Source: Streptomyces sp. MBT53 (GTDB taxonomy: Bacteria; Actinomycetota; Actinomycetes; Streptomycetales; Streptomycetaceae). From it: 35,944 nt of DNA. The stretch is from positions 1 to 35,944 of the forward strand of contig NZ_JAEQAZ010000089.1 in NCBI RefSeq assembly GCF_016654115.1. Direction: 5' to 3'. The notes under the pieces were generated by a model that saw only the letters and a list, made by a program, of their open reading frames with translations, did not search any database and was not told the DNA's origin. The position numbers and the translations under genes were made by a program. This document shows, in pieces, positions 6,913-14,837 of the stretch (position 1 is the stretch's first letter; the number at the start of each line of letters is the position of its first letter).

Positions 6913-7845
6913 CTAGGCCGCGGTGGCGTCCCCCGTCACCGTGACCCGCCCCAGCAGCTCCTCGTAGGCCGGGCGGTCGAACTCGCCCGCCACCGGGGCC
7001 AGTACGGTCGCCGCCGACAGGGCCACGGCCCGGGCCAGTCGGTCGGGCCAGGGCAGGCGTTCGACCAGTCCCGACAGCAGGCCCGCGACCGCCGAGTCGC
7101 CCGCGCCGGTCGGATTGCCATGCACCCGCGCCGGAGGCGCCGCGTGCCAGTCGCCCTCCGGGGTCGCCGCCAGCAGACCCCGCACACCCAGCGAGGCGAC
7201 CACCGTGCGGGCGCCCCGGCGCCGCGCGTCCCGCGTGGCCCGCAACGGGTCGTGGGAGCCGGTGAGTTCGGCCAGTTCGTCGGCGTTGGGCTTGAGGATG
7301 TCGGGGCGGGCGGCGACTCCACGGCGGAGGGGTTCGCCGCTGGTGTCCAGCAGCACGGGGACGCCTGCTGCCCGTGCCGTCCGGATCAGGCCCGCGTACG
7401 CGCCCACCGGCACCCCCGGCGGCAGACTCCCGCACAGCGCCACCGCCGACACTCCACCTCCCAACAGGCCCTCGTACGCCTCCTGGAACGCCGACCACTC
7501 CGCCGAAGTGACCGTCGGGCCGGGCTCGTTGAGTTGAGTCGTGTCACCGGTCAGCTCGTCCACGATCGCCGTCGTGCGGCGGGTGGCCCCGGAGACCGGG
7601 ACCAGCGCGTCCAACACACCCGGCGTACCAGCGAGTTGCTCCTGTACGACCCGCCCGGTGGCGCCGCCCGTGAACCCGGTCACCGTCACCTCGTGGCCGA
7701 GGGCGGCCAGCACCCGGGCCACGTTCAGCCCCTTGCCGCCGGGCCGCTCGGTCACCTCGGAGACGCGATGCGTGCCGTGCGGCCGCAACTCCCGTACCCG
7801 GTAGGTGATGTCGAGCGCGGTGTTGAGCGTGACCGTGAGAATCAC
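6913..7845 (-). CDS. PfkB-family hexose-phosphate kinase (1-phosphofructokinase/tagatose-6-phosphate kinase type)
   Basis: A 310-residue protein from GTG 7845, which has GGGGGAGG about 10 bases upstream; the frame is open further back but without a ribosome site. The N-terminus VILTVTLNTALDITYRVREL, the RPGGKGLNVA motif (residues 34-43) and the PfkB signature NPTGAGDSAVAG (244-255, catalytic Asp250) identify the 1-PFK/LacC branch. It phosphorylates a sugar phosphate with ATP; fructose 1-phosphate, fructose 6-phosphate and tagatose 6-phosphate are all possible. It is the last gene of a nagK-nagA-pfkB run, 120 bases after nagA, which suggests it helps feed deacetylated amino sugar carbon into glycolysis. 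It converges on the carbohydrate-binding protein gene, with only 16 bases between them. Confidence 0.88.
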   Translation of the reverse strand: MILTVTLNTALDITYRVRELRPHGTHRVSEVTERPGGKGLNVARVLAALGHEVTVTGFTGGATGRVVQEQLAGTPGVLDALVPVSGATRRTTAIVDELTGDTTQLNEPGPTVTSAEWSAFQEAYEGLLGGGVSAVALCGSLPPGVPVGAYAGLIRTARAAGVPVLLDTSGEPLRRGVAARPDILKPNADELAELTGSHDPLRATRDARRRGARTVVASLGVRGLLAATPEGDWHAAPPARVHGNPTGAGDSAVAGLLSGLVERLPWPDRLARAVALSAATVLAPVAGEFDRPAYEELLGRVTVTGDATAA

Positions 7846-7965
7846 CCGCGTCGACCTCCCCCGACTTTCGCGTGAACGCGCTTGCTCCGGAGGCTCGATG
7901 ATGCCAAACGGGCGGCGGTCCTCCCAGTCCCCCGGGACAACCGCCGCCGTCAACCACGTCACATA

Positions 7966-9177
7966 TCAGGCCAGTTGGGGCTCGACCACCCAAGTGCCGC
8001 GCCGCATCACGCCCTTGAGATCGAACTCGGAGTCCAGCAGCACCAGGTCGGCGTACTTGCCCGGCTCCAGCGAGCCGATCTCGTCGTAACTCCCGAGCAG
8101 GCGCGCCGGGTTGGCCGAGATCGCGGCGACCACGTCCTCGACCGGCAGCCGGTCGACCGTCACCGACCGCTTGAAGGCCCGGTCCAGGGTCAGCGTCGAC
8201 CCCGCGATCGACCCGCCCTCCACCAGCCGCGCCACACCCTCGCTGACCTCGACCTCCAACGGGCCGAGCATGTACCGGCCGTCACCGAAGCCCGCCGCGT
8301 CCATCGCGTCCGTGATGAGCGCCACCCGGTCCGCGCGCGCGTGATGGAACGCCAACTCCAGGGACGCCGGGTGCAGATGCGTACCGTCGTTGATCAACTC
8401 GACCGTGACGCGCTCGTCCTCGAGGAGCGCCGCGATCGGACCGGGCTCGCGGTGACCGAGCTGCGGCATCGCGTTGTACAGATGCGTGGCGACCGTCGCG
8501 CCCGCGTCGATCGCCTCCACCGTCTGCTCGTACGACGCGTCCGTGTGCCCGATCGCCGCGATGACGCCGTGCTCGACGAGCAGCCGCACGGAGTCGAGCC
8601 CGCCCGGGAGTTCGGTCGCCAGCGTGACCATCTTGGCGCTGCCGCGCGCCGCGTCGACCAGCTTGCGCACGTCCGCGGGATCGGGCTCGCGCAGCAGGGC
8701 CTCGGAGTGGGCGCCCTTGCGGCACGGGGAGATGAACGGGCCCTCGAAGTGGATGCCGGCGAGGTCGCCCTGCTCGGCGAGTTCGGAGAGGAGGCCGGCG
8801 CGCTGGACCAGGAAGTCCATCTCGCCGGTGACGGTCGAGGCGACGAGGGTCGTCGTGCCGTGCAGGCGGTGGGTGTGGATGCCCTTGAGGACGTCGTCGA
8901 CGGTGCCGGAGGTGAAGGAGGCTCCGCCGCCGCCGTGGTTGTGGATGTCGACGAATCCTGGGACCAGGGTGTACCCGGTGACGTCGAGTACCTGGGCGTT
9001 CTCGGGGGCGGCACCGGCGATTCGGGTGCCGTCGACGATCACTCGGCCGTTCCGGACGGTTCCTGTGGGGAGTACCACTGTGGCGCCGGACAGGACGAGG
9101 GGCCTTGTGCCGGTTGCGGGCTGCGGGTGCGTTGTGGCTGGTCGCGCAGTTCCCCGCGCCCCTGGGTCGGCTGCCAT
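7966..9177 (-). CDS. nagA: N-acetylglucosamine-6-phosphate deacetylase
   Basis: A 403-residue amidohydrolase that converts GlcNAc-6-phosphate to glucosamine-6-phosphate and acetate. Metal and active-site signatures are in place: DIHNHGGGG (His79, His81), GIHFEGPFIS (Glu145), IGHTDAS (His211), THLYNAMPQ (His232) and LITDAMDAAGFGDGRY (catalytic Asp290). The ATG overlaps the nagK stop by one base (TAATG), with GGAGGT upstream inside nagK, so translation is probably coupled. Odd point: residues about 2-25 (PGARGTARPATTHPQPATGT) are not NagA-like. They are coded by the antisense of a dispersed Streptomyces repeat (9114-9163), and recognisable NagA sequence begins at LVLSGATVVLPTGT. Confidence 0.95.
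   Translation of the reverse strand: MAADPGARGTARPATTHPQPATGTRPLVLSGATVVLPTGTVRNGRVIVDGTRIAGAAPENAQVLDVTGYTLVPGFVDIHNHGGGGASFTSGTVDDVLKGIHTHRLHGTTTLVASTVTGEMDFLVQRAGLLSELAEQGDLAGIHFEGPFISPCRKGAHSEALLREPDPADVRKLVDAARGSAKMVTLATELPGGLDSVRLLVEHGVIAAIGHTDASYEQTVEAIDAGATVATHLYNAMPQLGHREPGPIAALLEDERVTVELINDGTHLHPASLELAFHHARADRVALITDAMDAAGFGDGRYMLGPLEVEVSEGVARLVEGGSIAGSTLTLDRAFKRSVTVDRLPVEDVVAAISANPARLLGSYDEIGSLEPGKYADLVLLDSEFDLKGVMRRGTWVVEPQLA
9114..9163 (+). repeat. Dispersed Streptomyces repeat embedded in the 5' end of nagA
   Basis: The plus strand contains GGCTGGTCGCGCAGTTCCCC (9136-9155) followed by GCGCCCCT, preceded by TGCGGGTGCGTTGT. From memory this string is a very common intergenic repeat in Streptomyces chromosomes. 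Here it lies inside an open frame, between the nagA start codon and the first conserved NagA residues. Confidence 0.65.
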
Positions 9178-10121
9178 TAGGCGGTTACCTCCGTACGGTC
9201 GGTGTGATTGAGGAGATCCCAAGCCAGCAGGCCCGCGCCCAGGCACCCTGCTGTGTCCCCCAGGGCCGCGGGGACGATCGTCGGGAGCTTCTGGAAGGTG
9301 ATCCGGGCCTCGACCGCCTCCCGGAGCGGTGTGAACAACGTTTCCCCCGCCTCGGCCAGGCCGCCACCGATGATGATCGTGCGGGGGTCCAGGAGGGTGA
9401 GGGCGGTGACGAGGCCGTCGGCGAGGGCGTCGACGGCTTCCTGCCAGACCTTCTCCGCGCGGGGGTCCCCGGAGGCGACCGCCTTCGCGCAGTCCGCCGC
9501 GTCCGCGTTCGGGTCGCCGGAAACGGCCGCCCACGCCTCGGTCACCGCCGCCGCGGACGCGTACCGCTCCAGACAGCCGGTCTGGCCGCAGGGGCAGGGC
9601 GCGCCGCCGGGTCGTACGACGATGTGGCCGATCTCGCCCGCGAAGCCGTGCGCGCCCGCCTCCACCCGGCCGTCGATGCCGATCGCGCCCGCTATGCCGG
9701 TGCCCAGCGGCACGAACAGGAAGCGGTCGGCGCCCTTGCCCGCGCCGATCCGGCCCTCGGCGAGGCCGCCGGTGCGGACGTCGTGGCCGAGCGCGACCGG
9801 GACACCGCCGAGGCGGGCGGCGAGCAGGTCGCGCAGGGGTACGTCGCGCCAGCCGAGGTTGGCCGAGTAGGCGGCGATGCCCCGCTCGGCGTCGACGATG
9901 CCGGGGACGGCGACTCCGGCGGCGGACGCGGGCTCGCCGTACCGCTCCTCGCCGTACGCGCGCAGCTCGGCGGCGAAGCCGAGGATGTGCTCGACGACCG
10001 CGTCCGGTCCGCGCTCGCGGCCGGTCGCCCGGCGGGCCCGGTGCAGCAGCTCGCCGTCGGCGCCCACGAGGGCGGCTTTCATCCCGGTGCCGCCCACGTC
10101 GAGGGCGATGACATGTCTCAC
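9177..10121 (-). CDS. nagK: ROK-family N-acetylglucosamine kinase
   Basis: A 314-residue ROK sugar kinase. ATP-binding DVGGTGMK is at residues 8-15, catalytic Asp114 in LGHDVRTGGL, and zinc ligands His166, Cys176, Cys178 and Cys183 in GEIGH...CPCGQTGCLE. A C-terminal RTIIIGGGLAEAG matches the ROK fold. It is expected to phosphorylate cytosolic GlcNAc at O6, feeding NagA. In S. coelicolor the matching gene pair (SCO4285-4284) is described as nagK-nagA. The start is GTG 10121, with no convincing ribosome site, so the mRNA may be nearly leaderless. It heads the leftward operon nagK-nagA-pfkB. Two DasR boxes lie just upstream at 10150-10183, so repression by DasR and release by glucosamine-6-phosphate is expected. 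Confidence 0.92.
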   Translation of the reverse strand: MRHVIALDVGGTGMKAALVGADGELLHRARRATGRERGPDAVVEHILGFAAELRAYGEERYGEPASAAGVAVPGIVDAERGIAAYSANLGWRDVPLRDLLAARLGGVPVALGHDVRTGGLAEGRIGAGKGADRFLFVPLGTGIAGAIGIDGRVEAGAHGFAGEIGHIVVRPGGAPCPCGQTGCLERYASAAAVTEAWAAVSGDPNADAADCAKAVASGDPRAEKVWQEAVDALADGLVTALTLLDPRTIIIGGGLAEAGETLFTPLREAVEARITFQKLPTIVPAALGDTAGCLGAGLLAWDLLNHTDRTEVTA

Positions 10122-10149
10122 GGGGGACAGTGTGGCCCGTCTACCCGCG

Positions 10150-10165
10150 AGAGGTCTAGTCCACT
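10150..10165. promoter_or_regulatory. DasR-responsive element dre-1
   Basis: AGAGGTCTAGTCCACT matches the dre consensus A(C/G)TGGTCTAGACCA(C/G)T at 14 of 16 positions. It lies in the 111-bp spacer between the divergent nagK and the sugar-binding lipoprotein gene, so DasR bound here could control both. Confidence 0.85.
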
Positions 10166-10167
10166 CA

Positions 10168-10183
10168 CGTGGTGTAGACCTTA
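10168..10183. promoter_or_regulatory. Second DasR-responsive element dre-2
   Basis: The core TGGTGTAGACCT (10170-10181) matches TGGTCTAGACCA at 10 of 12 positions. Its centre is 18 bases from that of dre-1, so the two sites lie nearly two helical turns apart on almost the same face. It is weaker than dre-1. Confidence 0.65.
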
Positions 10184-10232
10184 TGGGTTCGCGGAGCGAA
10201 CGTCACGACAGCAAAGCTTTGGGGAGTCAGCA

Positions 10233-11501
10233 GTGCAGCGGCGCAGGACAGGAATGATCGCGGCGATGTCCGTACTGGGCATGACGGCGGTCCTCGGCGG
10301 CTGCGGCCTCGGCGGGGACTCCGGTGAAGTGACCCTGAGACTCGTCGCCGCCGACTACGGCGACTCCGCGTCCAACAGTTCGCGGAAGTACTGGGACGCG
10401 CTCGTCAAGGCGTACGAGGCCAAGCACCCCGGGGTGAAGGTCGACGTCGGCGTGTACTCGTGGAACGAGGTCGACGCCAAGGTCAGGGCGATGGTCGACG
10501 CGGGGAAGGCCCCGGACATGGCGCAGATCGGCGCGTACGCCGACTACGCCGACGAGGGCAGGCTGTACTCCACCGCCGACCTGCTCTCCATCCCCGTGGA
10601 GGCCGACTTCCTGGAACCGCTCGCGGACGCGGGGGAGGTCGACCACGTCCAGTACGGCATCCCGTTCGCCGCGTCCACGCGCGTCCTCTTCTACAACAAG
10701 ACCCTCTTCGCCCAGGCGGGCCTCACCCCGCCCAGGAACTGGAGCGAACTGGCCGCCGACGCCGAGGCGTTGAAGGAGCGGGGCGTGAAGTACCCGTTCG
10801 CGCTGCCGCTCGGCTCCGAGGAGGCGCAGGCCGAGACCATGCAGTGGCTGCTCGGCGGGGGCGGCGGCTACACCGACGACCTGGGCAGCAGCTACACCCT
10901 GGACTCCGCGGAGAACATCTCCACCTTCACCTGGCTGCGCGACAACCTCGTCGCCAAGGGCCTGACCGGTCCCGTCGCACCCGCCAAGCTGAACCGCGCG
11001 GACGCGTTCGCCGCCTTCGCCAACGGCGACGTGGGCATGCTCAACGGCCACCCCACCCTCATCCAGCAGGCGGCCAAGAAGGGCGTCAAGTTCGGCACGG
11101 TCGCCATGCCGGGGCGCACCGGCAAGGCCAAGACCACGATGGGCGTCGCCGACTGGATGACCGCGTTCAAGCAGAACGGCCACCGCGACCAGATCGGCGA
11201 CTTCCTCGACTACGTCTACAGCGAGAAGAACGTCCTCGCCTTCTCCCGCGAGTACGACCTGCTGCCGGTGACCAACTCCGCGTCCAAGGTGATGGAGGCG
11301 TCGAAGCAGGACCAGGATCTCCGCCCGTTCCTGGAGGAGCTCCCCCTCTCCACGCTCTACCCGGTCGGCAACACCTCCTGGGCCACGGTCAGCGCCGACA
11401 TCAAGAAGCGCATAGGGCAGGCGGTCGCCGCGAACGGCAGCCCGGGCGCGGTGCTGGGGCAGCTGCAGGCGGCGGCTTCGCTGGCGGAGAGCGGCAAGTA
11501 G
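10233..11501 (+). CDS. ABC-transporter sugar-binding lipoprotein (orphan)
   Basis: A 422-residue protein from GTG 10233, with GGGGAG (10221-10226) 6 bases upstream. The signal peptide starts MQRRRTGMIAAMSVLG and ends in lipobox LGGC with lipidated Cys24. The remainder is a family 1 extracellular solute-binding fold: WDALVKAYEAKHPGVKVDVG, ARVLFYNKTLFAQAGLTPP-type region (here STRVLFYNKTLFAQAG), WSELAADAEALKERG and GDVGMLNGHPTLIQQAAKKG. It binds a sugar outside the membrane for an ABC importer. No permease or ATPase gene is adjacent, so it must borrow components encoded elsewhere. Divergence from nagK across two DasR boxes points to an amino sugar or chito-oligosaccharide. Confidence 0.9.
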   Translation: MQRRRTGMIAAMSVLGMTAVLGGCGLGGDSGEVTLRLVAADYGDSASNSSRKYWDALVKAYEAKHPGVKVDVGVYSWNEVDAKVRAMVDAGKAPDMAQIGAYADYADEGRLYSTADLLSIPVEADFLEPLADAGEVDHVQYGIPFAASTRVLFYNKTLFAQAGLTPPRNWSELAADAEALKERGVKYPFALPLGSEEAQAETMQWLLGGGGGYTDDLGSSYTLDSAENISTFTWLRDNLVAKGLTGPVAPAKLNRADAFAAFANGDVGMLNGHPTLIQQAAKKGVKFGTVAMPGRTGKAKTTMGVADWMTAFKQNGHRDQIGDFLDYVYSEKNVLAFSREYDLLPVTNSASKVMEASKQDQDLRPFLEELPLSTLYPVGNTSWATVSADIKKRIGQAVAANGSPGAVLGQLQAAASLAESGK

Positions 11502-11557
11502 GAGGCGGCAGGGGCTGGCCGGGGCCGCTGTCGGTGGCGGGGGCTACGGTGCAGAAC

Positions 11558-11827
11558 ATGGACAAGGACCGCCCGGACCGCCCGGACCGCCCCTCGCGTC
11601 TCCCTCCCCTGAACCGGAGGGAACAGGACATCCTCGCGCTGGAGCGCCGCGGCTTCCCGGGCCCCGGCGCGAAGGAGCGCGCGATACGCGAGGAACTGGG
11701 CCTGGCCCCCGTGCGCTACTACCAGCTGCTCAACGCCCTGCTGGACGACGAGCGGGCGCTCGCCCACGACCCGGTCACGGTGAACAGGCTCAGACGGGTC
11801 CGTGAGACACGGCGTTCGGAGCGGTGA
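11558..11827 (+). CDS. DUF3263-type small protein
   Basis: An 89-residue soluble protein from ATG 11558. After a short Asp/Arg/Pro N-terminus (PDRPDRPSR, coded by a GCCCGGACC direct repeat) comes a helical core: LNRREQDILALERRGFPGPG, AIREELGLAPVRYYQLLNAL, DDERALAHDPVTVNRLRR. The EELGLAPVRYYQLLNALLD segment looks like a helix-turn-helix, and the core fits DUF3263, an actinobacterial family of unknown function. It starts 56 bases after the lipoprotein gene and precedes otsB on the same strand. Confidence 0.8.
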   Translation: MDKDRPDRPDRPSRLPPLNRREQDILALERRGFPGPGAKERAIREELGLAPVRYYQLLNALLDDERALAHDPVTVNRLRRVRETRRSER

Positions 11828-11889
11828 GGGTCCGGCCGAGGGGTGATGGGCGAGGGGTGCGGTCGGCTCCGCCCGGATAGGGTCGTTGT

Positions 11890-12777
11890 ATGGGCAGCCC
11901 TGAGGACTCCACCGATCCCGTCCATCCCCCGGACGTACTGCCGACGGACGTACTTCCGACCCCTCGCACCGGCGCCGGGCGTGAGGGCCTGGAAGCGATC
12001 CTCGCGCGCCCCTCCGCCGCGGTGATCGGGCTCGACTTCGACGGCACGCTCGCACCGATCGTCGCGGACCCCGAGCAGGCCCGTGCGCACCCGGACGCGG
12101 TGCCCGCGCTGGCCGCGCTCGCCCCGAAGGTCGCCTCCGTCGCCGTGATCACCGGCCGCCCGGCGGGCGTGGCGGTGCGCAACGGCGGCTTCGCGGGCGT
12201 CCGGGGCCTGGAACACCTCGTCGTCCTCGGCCACTACGGCACGGAACGCTGGGACGCGGTCACCAGCACCGTCAGCGCCCCCGCCCAGCACCCGGGTGTG
12301 GCCGCCGTCCGCGCCGAACTCCCGGGCTTCCTCGACCGCATCGGCGCGTGGCAGGGCACCTGGATCGAGGAGAAGGGCCGCGCCCTCGCCGTCCACACCC
12401 GCCGCGCCACGGACCCCCAGGCCGCCTTCGAGGCCCTCCGCGCCCCCCTCACCGACCTCGCCACCCGCCACGGCCTGATCGTCGAACCGGGCCGCCTGGT
12501 CCTGGAGTTGCGCCCACCGGGCATGGACAAGGGCGTCGCCCTCGCCGACTACCTCCGCGAGACGAACGCCGAGTCCGTCCTCTACGCCGGCGACGACCTA
12601 GGCGACCTCCCCGCCTTCGCCGCCGTGGAAAAACTCCGCTCCGACGGCCTCCCCGGCCTACTCGTGTGCAGCGGCAACGACGAGGTGACAGAACTACGGG
12701 AGCGGGCGGACCTGGTGGTGGACGGCGCGGCGGGAGTTGTGGGCCTGCTGTCGGCTCTAGCCGCTCAACTCGCCTGA
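11890..12777 (+). CDS. otsB: Trehalose-6-phosphate phosphatase
   Basis: A 295-residue HAD phosphatase that removes phosphate from trehalose 6-phosphate. Motif I LDFDGTLAPI (residues 49-58; nucleophile Asp50, general acid Asp52), motif II VITGRPAG, conserved WIEEKGRALAVHTRR and LELRPPGMDKGVAL, and metal motif YAGDDLGDLPAF are all present. The first about 35 residues are a variable leader. A TAGGGT-like -10 (11878-11883) lies 6 bases before the ATG and no ribosome site is seen, so the transcript is probably leaderless. otsA is convergent 430 bases downstream. The last codons (LLSALAAQLA-stop) recur as the first unit of the tandem repeat that fills that gap. Confidence 0.95.
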   Translation: MGSPEDSTDPVHPPDVLPTDVLPTPRTGAGREGLEAILARPSAAVIGLDFDGTLAPIVADPEQARAHPDAVPALAALAPKVASVAVITGRPAGVAVRNGGFAGVRGLEHLVVLGHYGTERWDAVTSTVSAPAQHPGVAAVRAELPGFLDRIGAWQGTWIEEKGRALAVHTRRATDPQAAFEALRAPLTDLATRHGLIVEPGRLVLELRPPGMDKGVALADYLRETNAESVLYAGDDLGDLPAFAAVEKLRSDGLPGLLVCSGNDEVTELRERADLVVDGAAGVVGLLSALAAQLA

Positions 12778-13113
12778 TTGCGTGGGGGTGTTGGCGGAAG
12801 AGGCCGGGCGGGGTCTCCGGCCGTGTGGCCCGCGCCGGCGGCGATGAGTGCGCCCGCCGCAATGGCGTGCCGGGCGGCACCCGCCGTGACCGTGGCCCTG
12901 CTGTCGACGTCGGCCGCTCAACTCGGCTGATTGCGTGGGGGTGTTGGTGGAGGAGGCCGGGCGGGGTCTCCGGCCGTGCGGCCCGCGCCGGCGGCGACGA
13001 GCCGGGAGCGACGAGCCGGCGGCGACGAGCGCGCCCGCCGCAATGGCGTGGCGGGCGGCGCCCGCCGTGACCGTAGCCCTGCTGTCGACGTCGGCCGGTG
13101 AACTCGGCTGATC
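12745..13113 (+). repeat. Degenerate tandem repeat (about 153 and 181 bp units) copied from the 3' end of otsB
   Basis: CTGCTGTCG begins at 12745, 12898 and 13079. Each copy continues with the otsB tail and its TGA: the tails read LLSALAAQLA, LLSTSAAQLG and LLSTSAGELG. Shared segments after the stop include TTGCGTGGGGGTGTTGG, GGCCGGGCGGGGTCTCCGGC and CCCGCCGCAATGGCGTG. Unit 2 is 28 bases longer because of a local duplication around GGCGACGAGCCGG. The third unit is truncated. Each full unit carries a strong hairpin, for example CGCCCGCC (13032-13039) with GGCGGGCG (13050-13057), that could terminate otsB and otsA transcripts. Nothing else is seen in this 430-bp gap. Confidence 0.85.
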
Positions 13114-13209
13114 GCGTGCGGGTGTTGGTGGGCGCCGGGCCAGGTCGTCGTGGCGGCCCGGGTGCCCGCCGGTCGGCCTCCCCGGTGTTCTATCGTCCGC
13201 GCGCTGTGA

Positions 13210-14700
13210 TCAACTCGCCTGATCCCGCAGCGCGTTCAGCTGCTCCAGGAACCACTGGGCCGGGGGGAGTGCCGTGGCCGCGACGGCCAGCCTCTTTGTC
13301 CGTTCGGCGCGTTCCTCGGTCGGCATCGTCAGGGCCTCGTGGAGGGCGTCGGCCGTGGCGATCACGTCGTACGGGTTGACGGCGATCGCGTCCTTGCCCA
13401 GTTCCTGGAACGCGCCCGCCTCGCGGGAGAGGACCAGCGCGCAGCCCTCGTCGGAGACGACCGGGACCTCCTTGGCGACGAGGTTCATGCCGTCGCGGAT
13501 GGGGTTGACGAGGGCCACGTCGGCGATCCGGTACGCGGCCAGCGAGCGCGCGAAGTCGTCCTTGACGTGGAGCACGACCGGGGTCCAACCGGGCGTCCCG
13601 TAAAGGGAGTTGATCTCGTCCGCCACCCGTTGCACCTCCGCCGTGTAGTCCCGGTACACGGCGAGATCCTGCCGGGACGGGTAGGCGAAGGCGACGTGCA
13701 CGACCCGCTCCCGCCACTCGGGGTGGTCGTCGAGCAGCTGCCGGTACGCCAGCAGCCCGCGCACGATGTTCTTGGAGAGTTCGGTGCGGTCGACGCGGAC
13801 GATGGTCCGGCGCCCCTCGCCGATCTCCTCGCGAAGGGCCGCCATTCGCTCCTCGACGTCCGCCCGGTGCGAGCGCGCGTGCAGGAACTCGGCGTCGGCG
13901 CCGAGCCCGTGGACACCGATCAGCGTGTTCCGCACGGGACGCCGCCCGGTCGGGCTGTGATCGATGGAAATCGGACCGTCCTTCGGCCACGAGGGGACGA
14001 TCCGCTCCTGGTCGACGTCCTGGGCGCTCATCATGAAGCCGCGGGCCCACCGCAAGGTGAGGAAGCCGAGCCGGTCCGCGCCCAGCATCCCCCACATCAG
14101 CTGCTCCCGGATGTCGTCCGGCAGCATCCGGAAGTACTCCACCGGCGCCCACGGCGTGTGCGAGAAGTGCCCGATCCGCAGGTCGGGGCGGAGCTCGCGG
14201 AGCATCCCCGGCACCAGGCACAGGTGGTAGTCCTGCACCAGCACCGCGGCCCCCTCGGCCGCCTCCTGGGCCAGCGCCTCGGCGAACGCCCGGTTGTACG
14301 TCTCGTACGACGCCCACTGGCGCCGGAACTCCGCGTCGAAGACCGGCTCCAGCGGGGTCTGGTACAGCATGTGGTGGACGAACCACAGCACGGAGTTGGC
14401 GATGCCGTTGTACGCGTCGGCGTGCACGTCGGCCGGGATGGCGAGCATCCGCACACCGTCCTCGCCGACGCCCCGCCGTACCGCCTCCCGGTCACCCTCC
14501 GACAGCGCCGAGCACACCCACAGCGCCCCCGCGTCCGGCCCGATCGCCGAAAGACCGGACACCAGCCCGCCGCCCCCACGCCGGGCGTGCAGCGAACCGT
14601 CGTCGCCCACCTCGTACGAGACCGGGCCGCGGTTGGACGCGACGAGCACCTGAGCAGCACCGGGAGAGGGTGTGGAAGCCGTGGAAGCCGTAGAAGCCAT
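13210..14700 (-). CDS. otsA: Trehalose-6-phosphate synthase (GT20)
   Basis: A 496-residue glycosyltransferase that joins nucleotide-glucose to glucose 6-phosphate. Recognised GT20 motifs in order: VLVASNRGPVSYE, VQDYHLCLVPGMLREL, IGHFSHTPWAPVEYFRML, VDRTELSKNIVRGLLAYRQL, VVLHVKDDFARSLAAYRIAD, NPIRDGMNLVAKE, LVLSREAGAFQELG. The S. venezuelae homologue prefers GDP-glucose to UDP-glucose, which may hold here too. Start ATG 14700 (MASTASTASTPSPG); a TAGGTT -10 box lies 7 bases upstream and there is no ribosome site, suggesting a leaderless mRNA. The frame is open to 14709 without a better start. It lies downstream of gpgS on the same strand and converges on otsB. Confidence 0.95.
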   Translation of the reverse strand: MASTASTASTPSPGAAQVLVASNRGPVSYEVGDDGSLHARRGGGGLVSGLSAIGPDAGALWVCSALSEGDREAVRRGVGEDGVRMLAIPADVHADAYNGIANSVLWFVHHMLYQTPLEPVFDAEFRRQWASYETYNRAFAEALAQEAAEGAAVLVQDYHLCLVPGMLRELRPDLRIGHFSHTPWAPVEYFRMLPDDIREQLMWGMLGADRLGFLTLRWARGFMMSAQDVDQERIVPSWPKDGPISIDHSPTGRRPVRNTLIGVHGLGADAEFLHARSHRADVEERMAALREEIGEGRRTIVRVDRTELSKNIVRGLLAYRQLLDDHPEWRERVVHVAFAYPSRQDLAVYRDYTAEVQRVADEINSLYGTPGWTPVVLHVKDDFARSLAAYRIADVALVNPIRDGMNLVAKEVPVVSDEGCALVLSREAGAFQELGKDAIAVNPYDVIATADALHEALTMPTEERAERTKRLAVAATALPPAQWFLEQLNALRDQAS

Positions 14701-14771
14701 ACGGCACAACCTAGCCCGGCCCGGAAACGCTCAAACGTACGGACGCACCGCGGCGGAGCGTCGGAGTCCGT

Positions 14772-14821
14772 ATACGGCCTCCGCCTCCGGCTCCCGATAC
14801 GGCCCCCGCCCCCGGCTCCCG
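14772..14821. repeat. 25-bp tandem duplication between gpgS and otsA
   Basis: ATACGGCCTCCGCCTCCGGC-TCCCG (14772-14796) is followed at once by a second copy (14797-14821) with two T-to-C differences. It fills part of the 137-bp spacer between the gpgS stop and the otsA start, just upstream of the otsA promoter. Confidence 0.7.
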
Positions 14822-14837
14822 GTCGCCGTGCCGCCGG

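Noticed and set aside
9105..10232. Extension of the sugar-binding lipoprotein gene upstream as one 798-residue frame
   Set aside because: The extension crosses nagK antisense; the lipoprotein has its own ribosome site, signal peptide and lipobox from GTG 10233.
12745..13113. CRISPR-like array
   Set aside because: Units are 150-180 bp, unequal and without spacer/repeat structure, and no cas genes are present; it is a tandem duplication.
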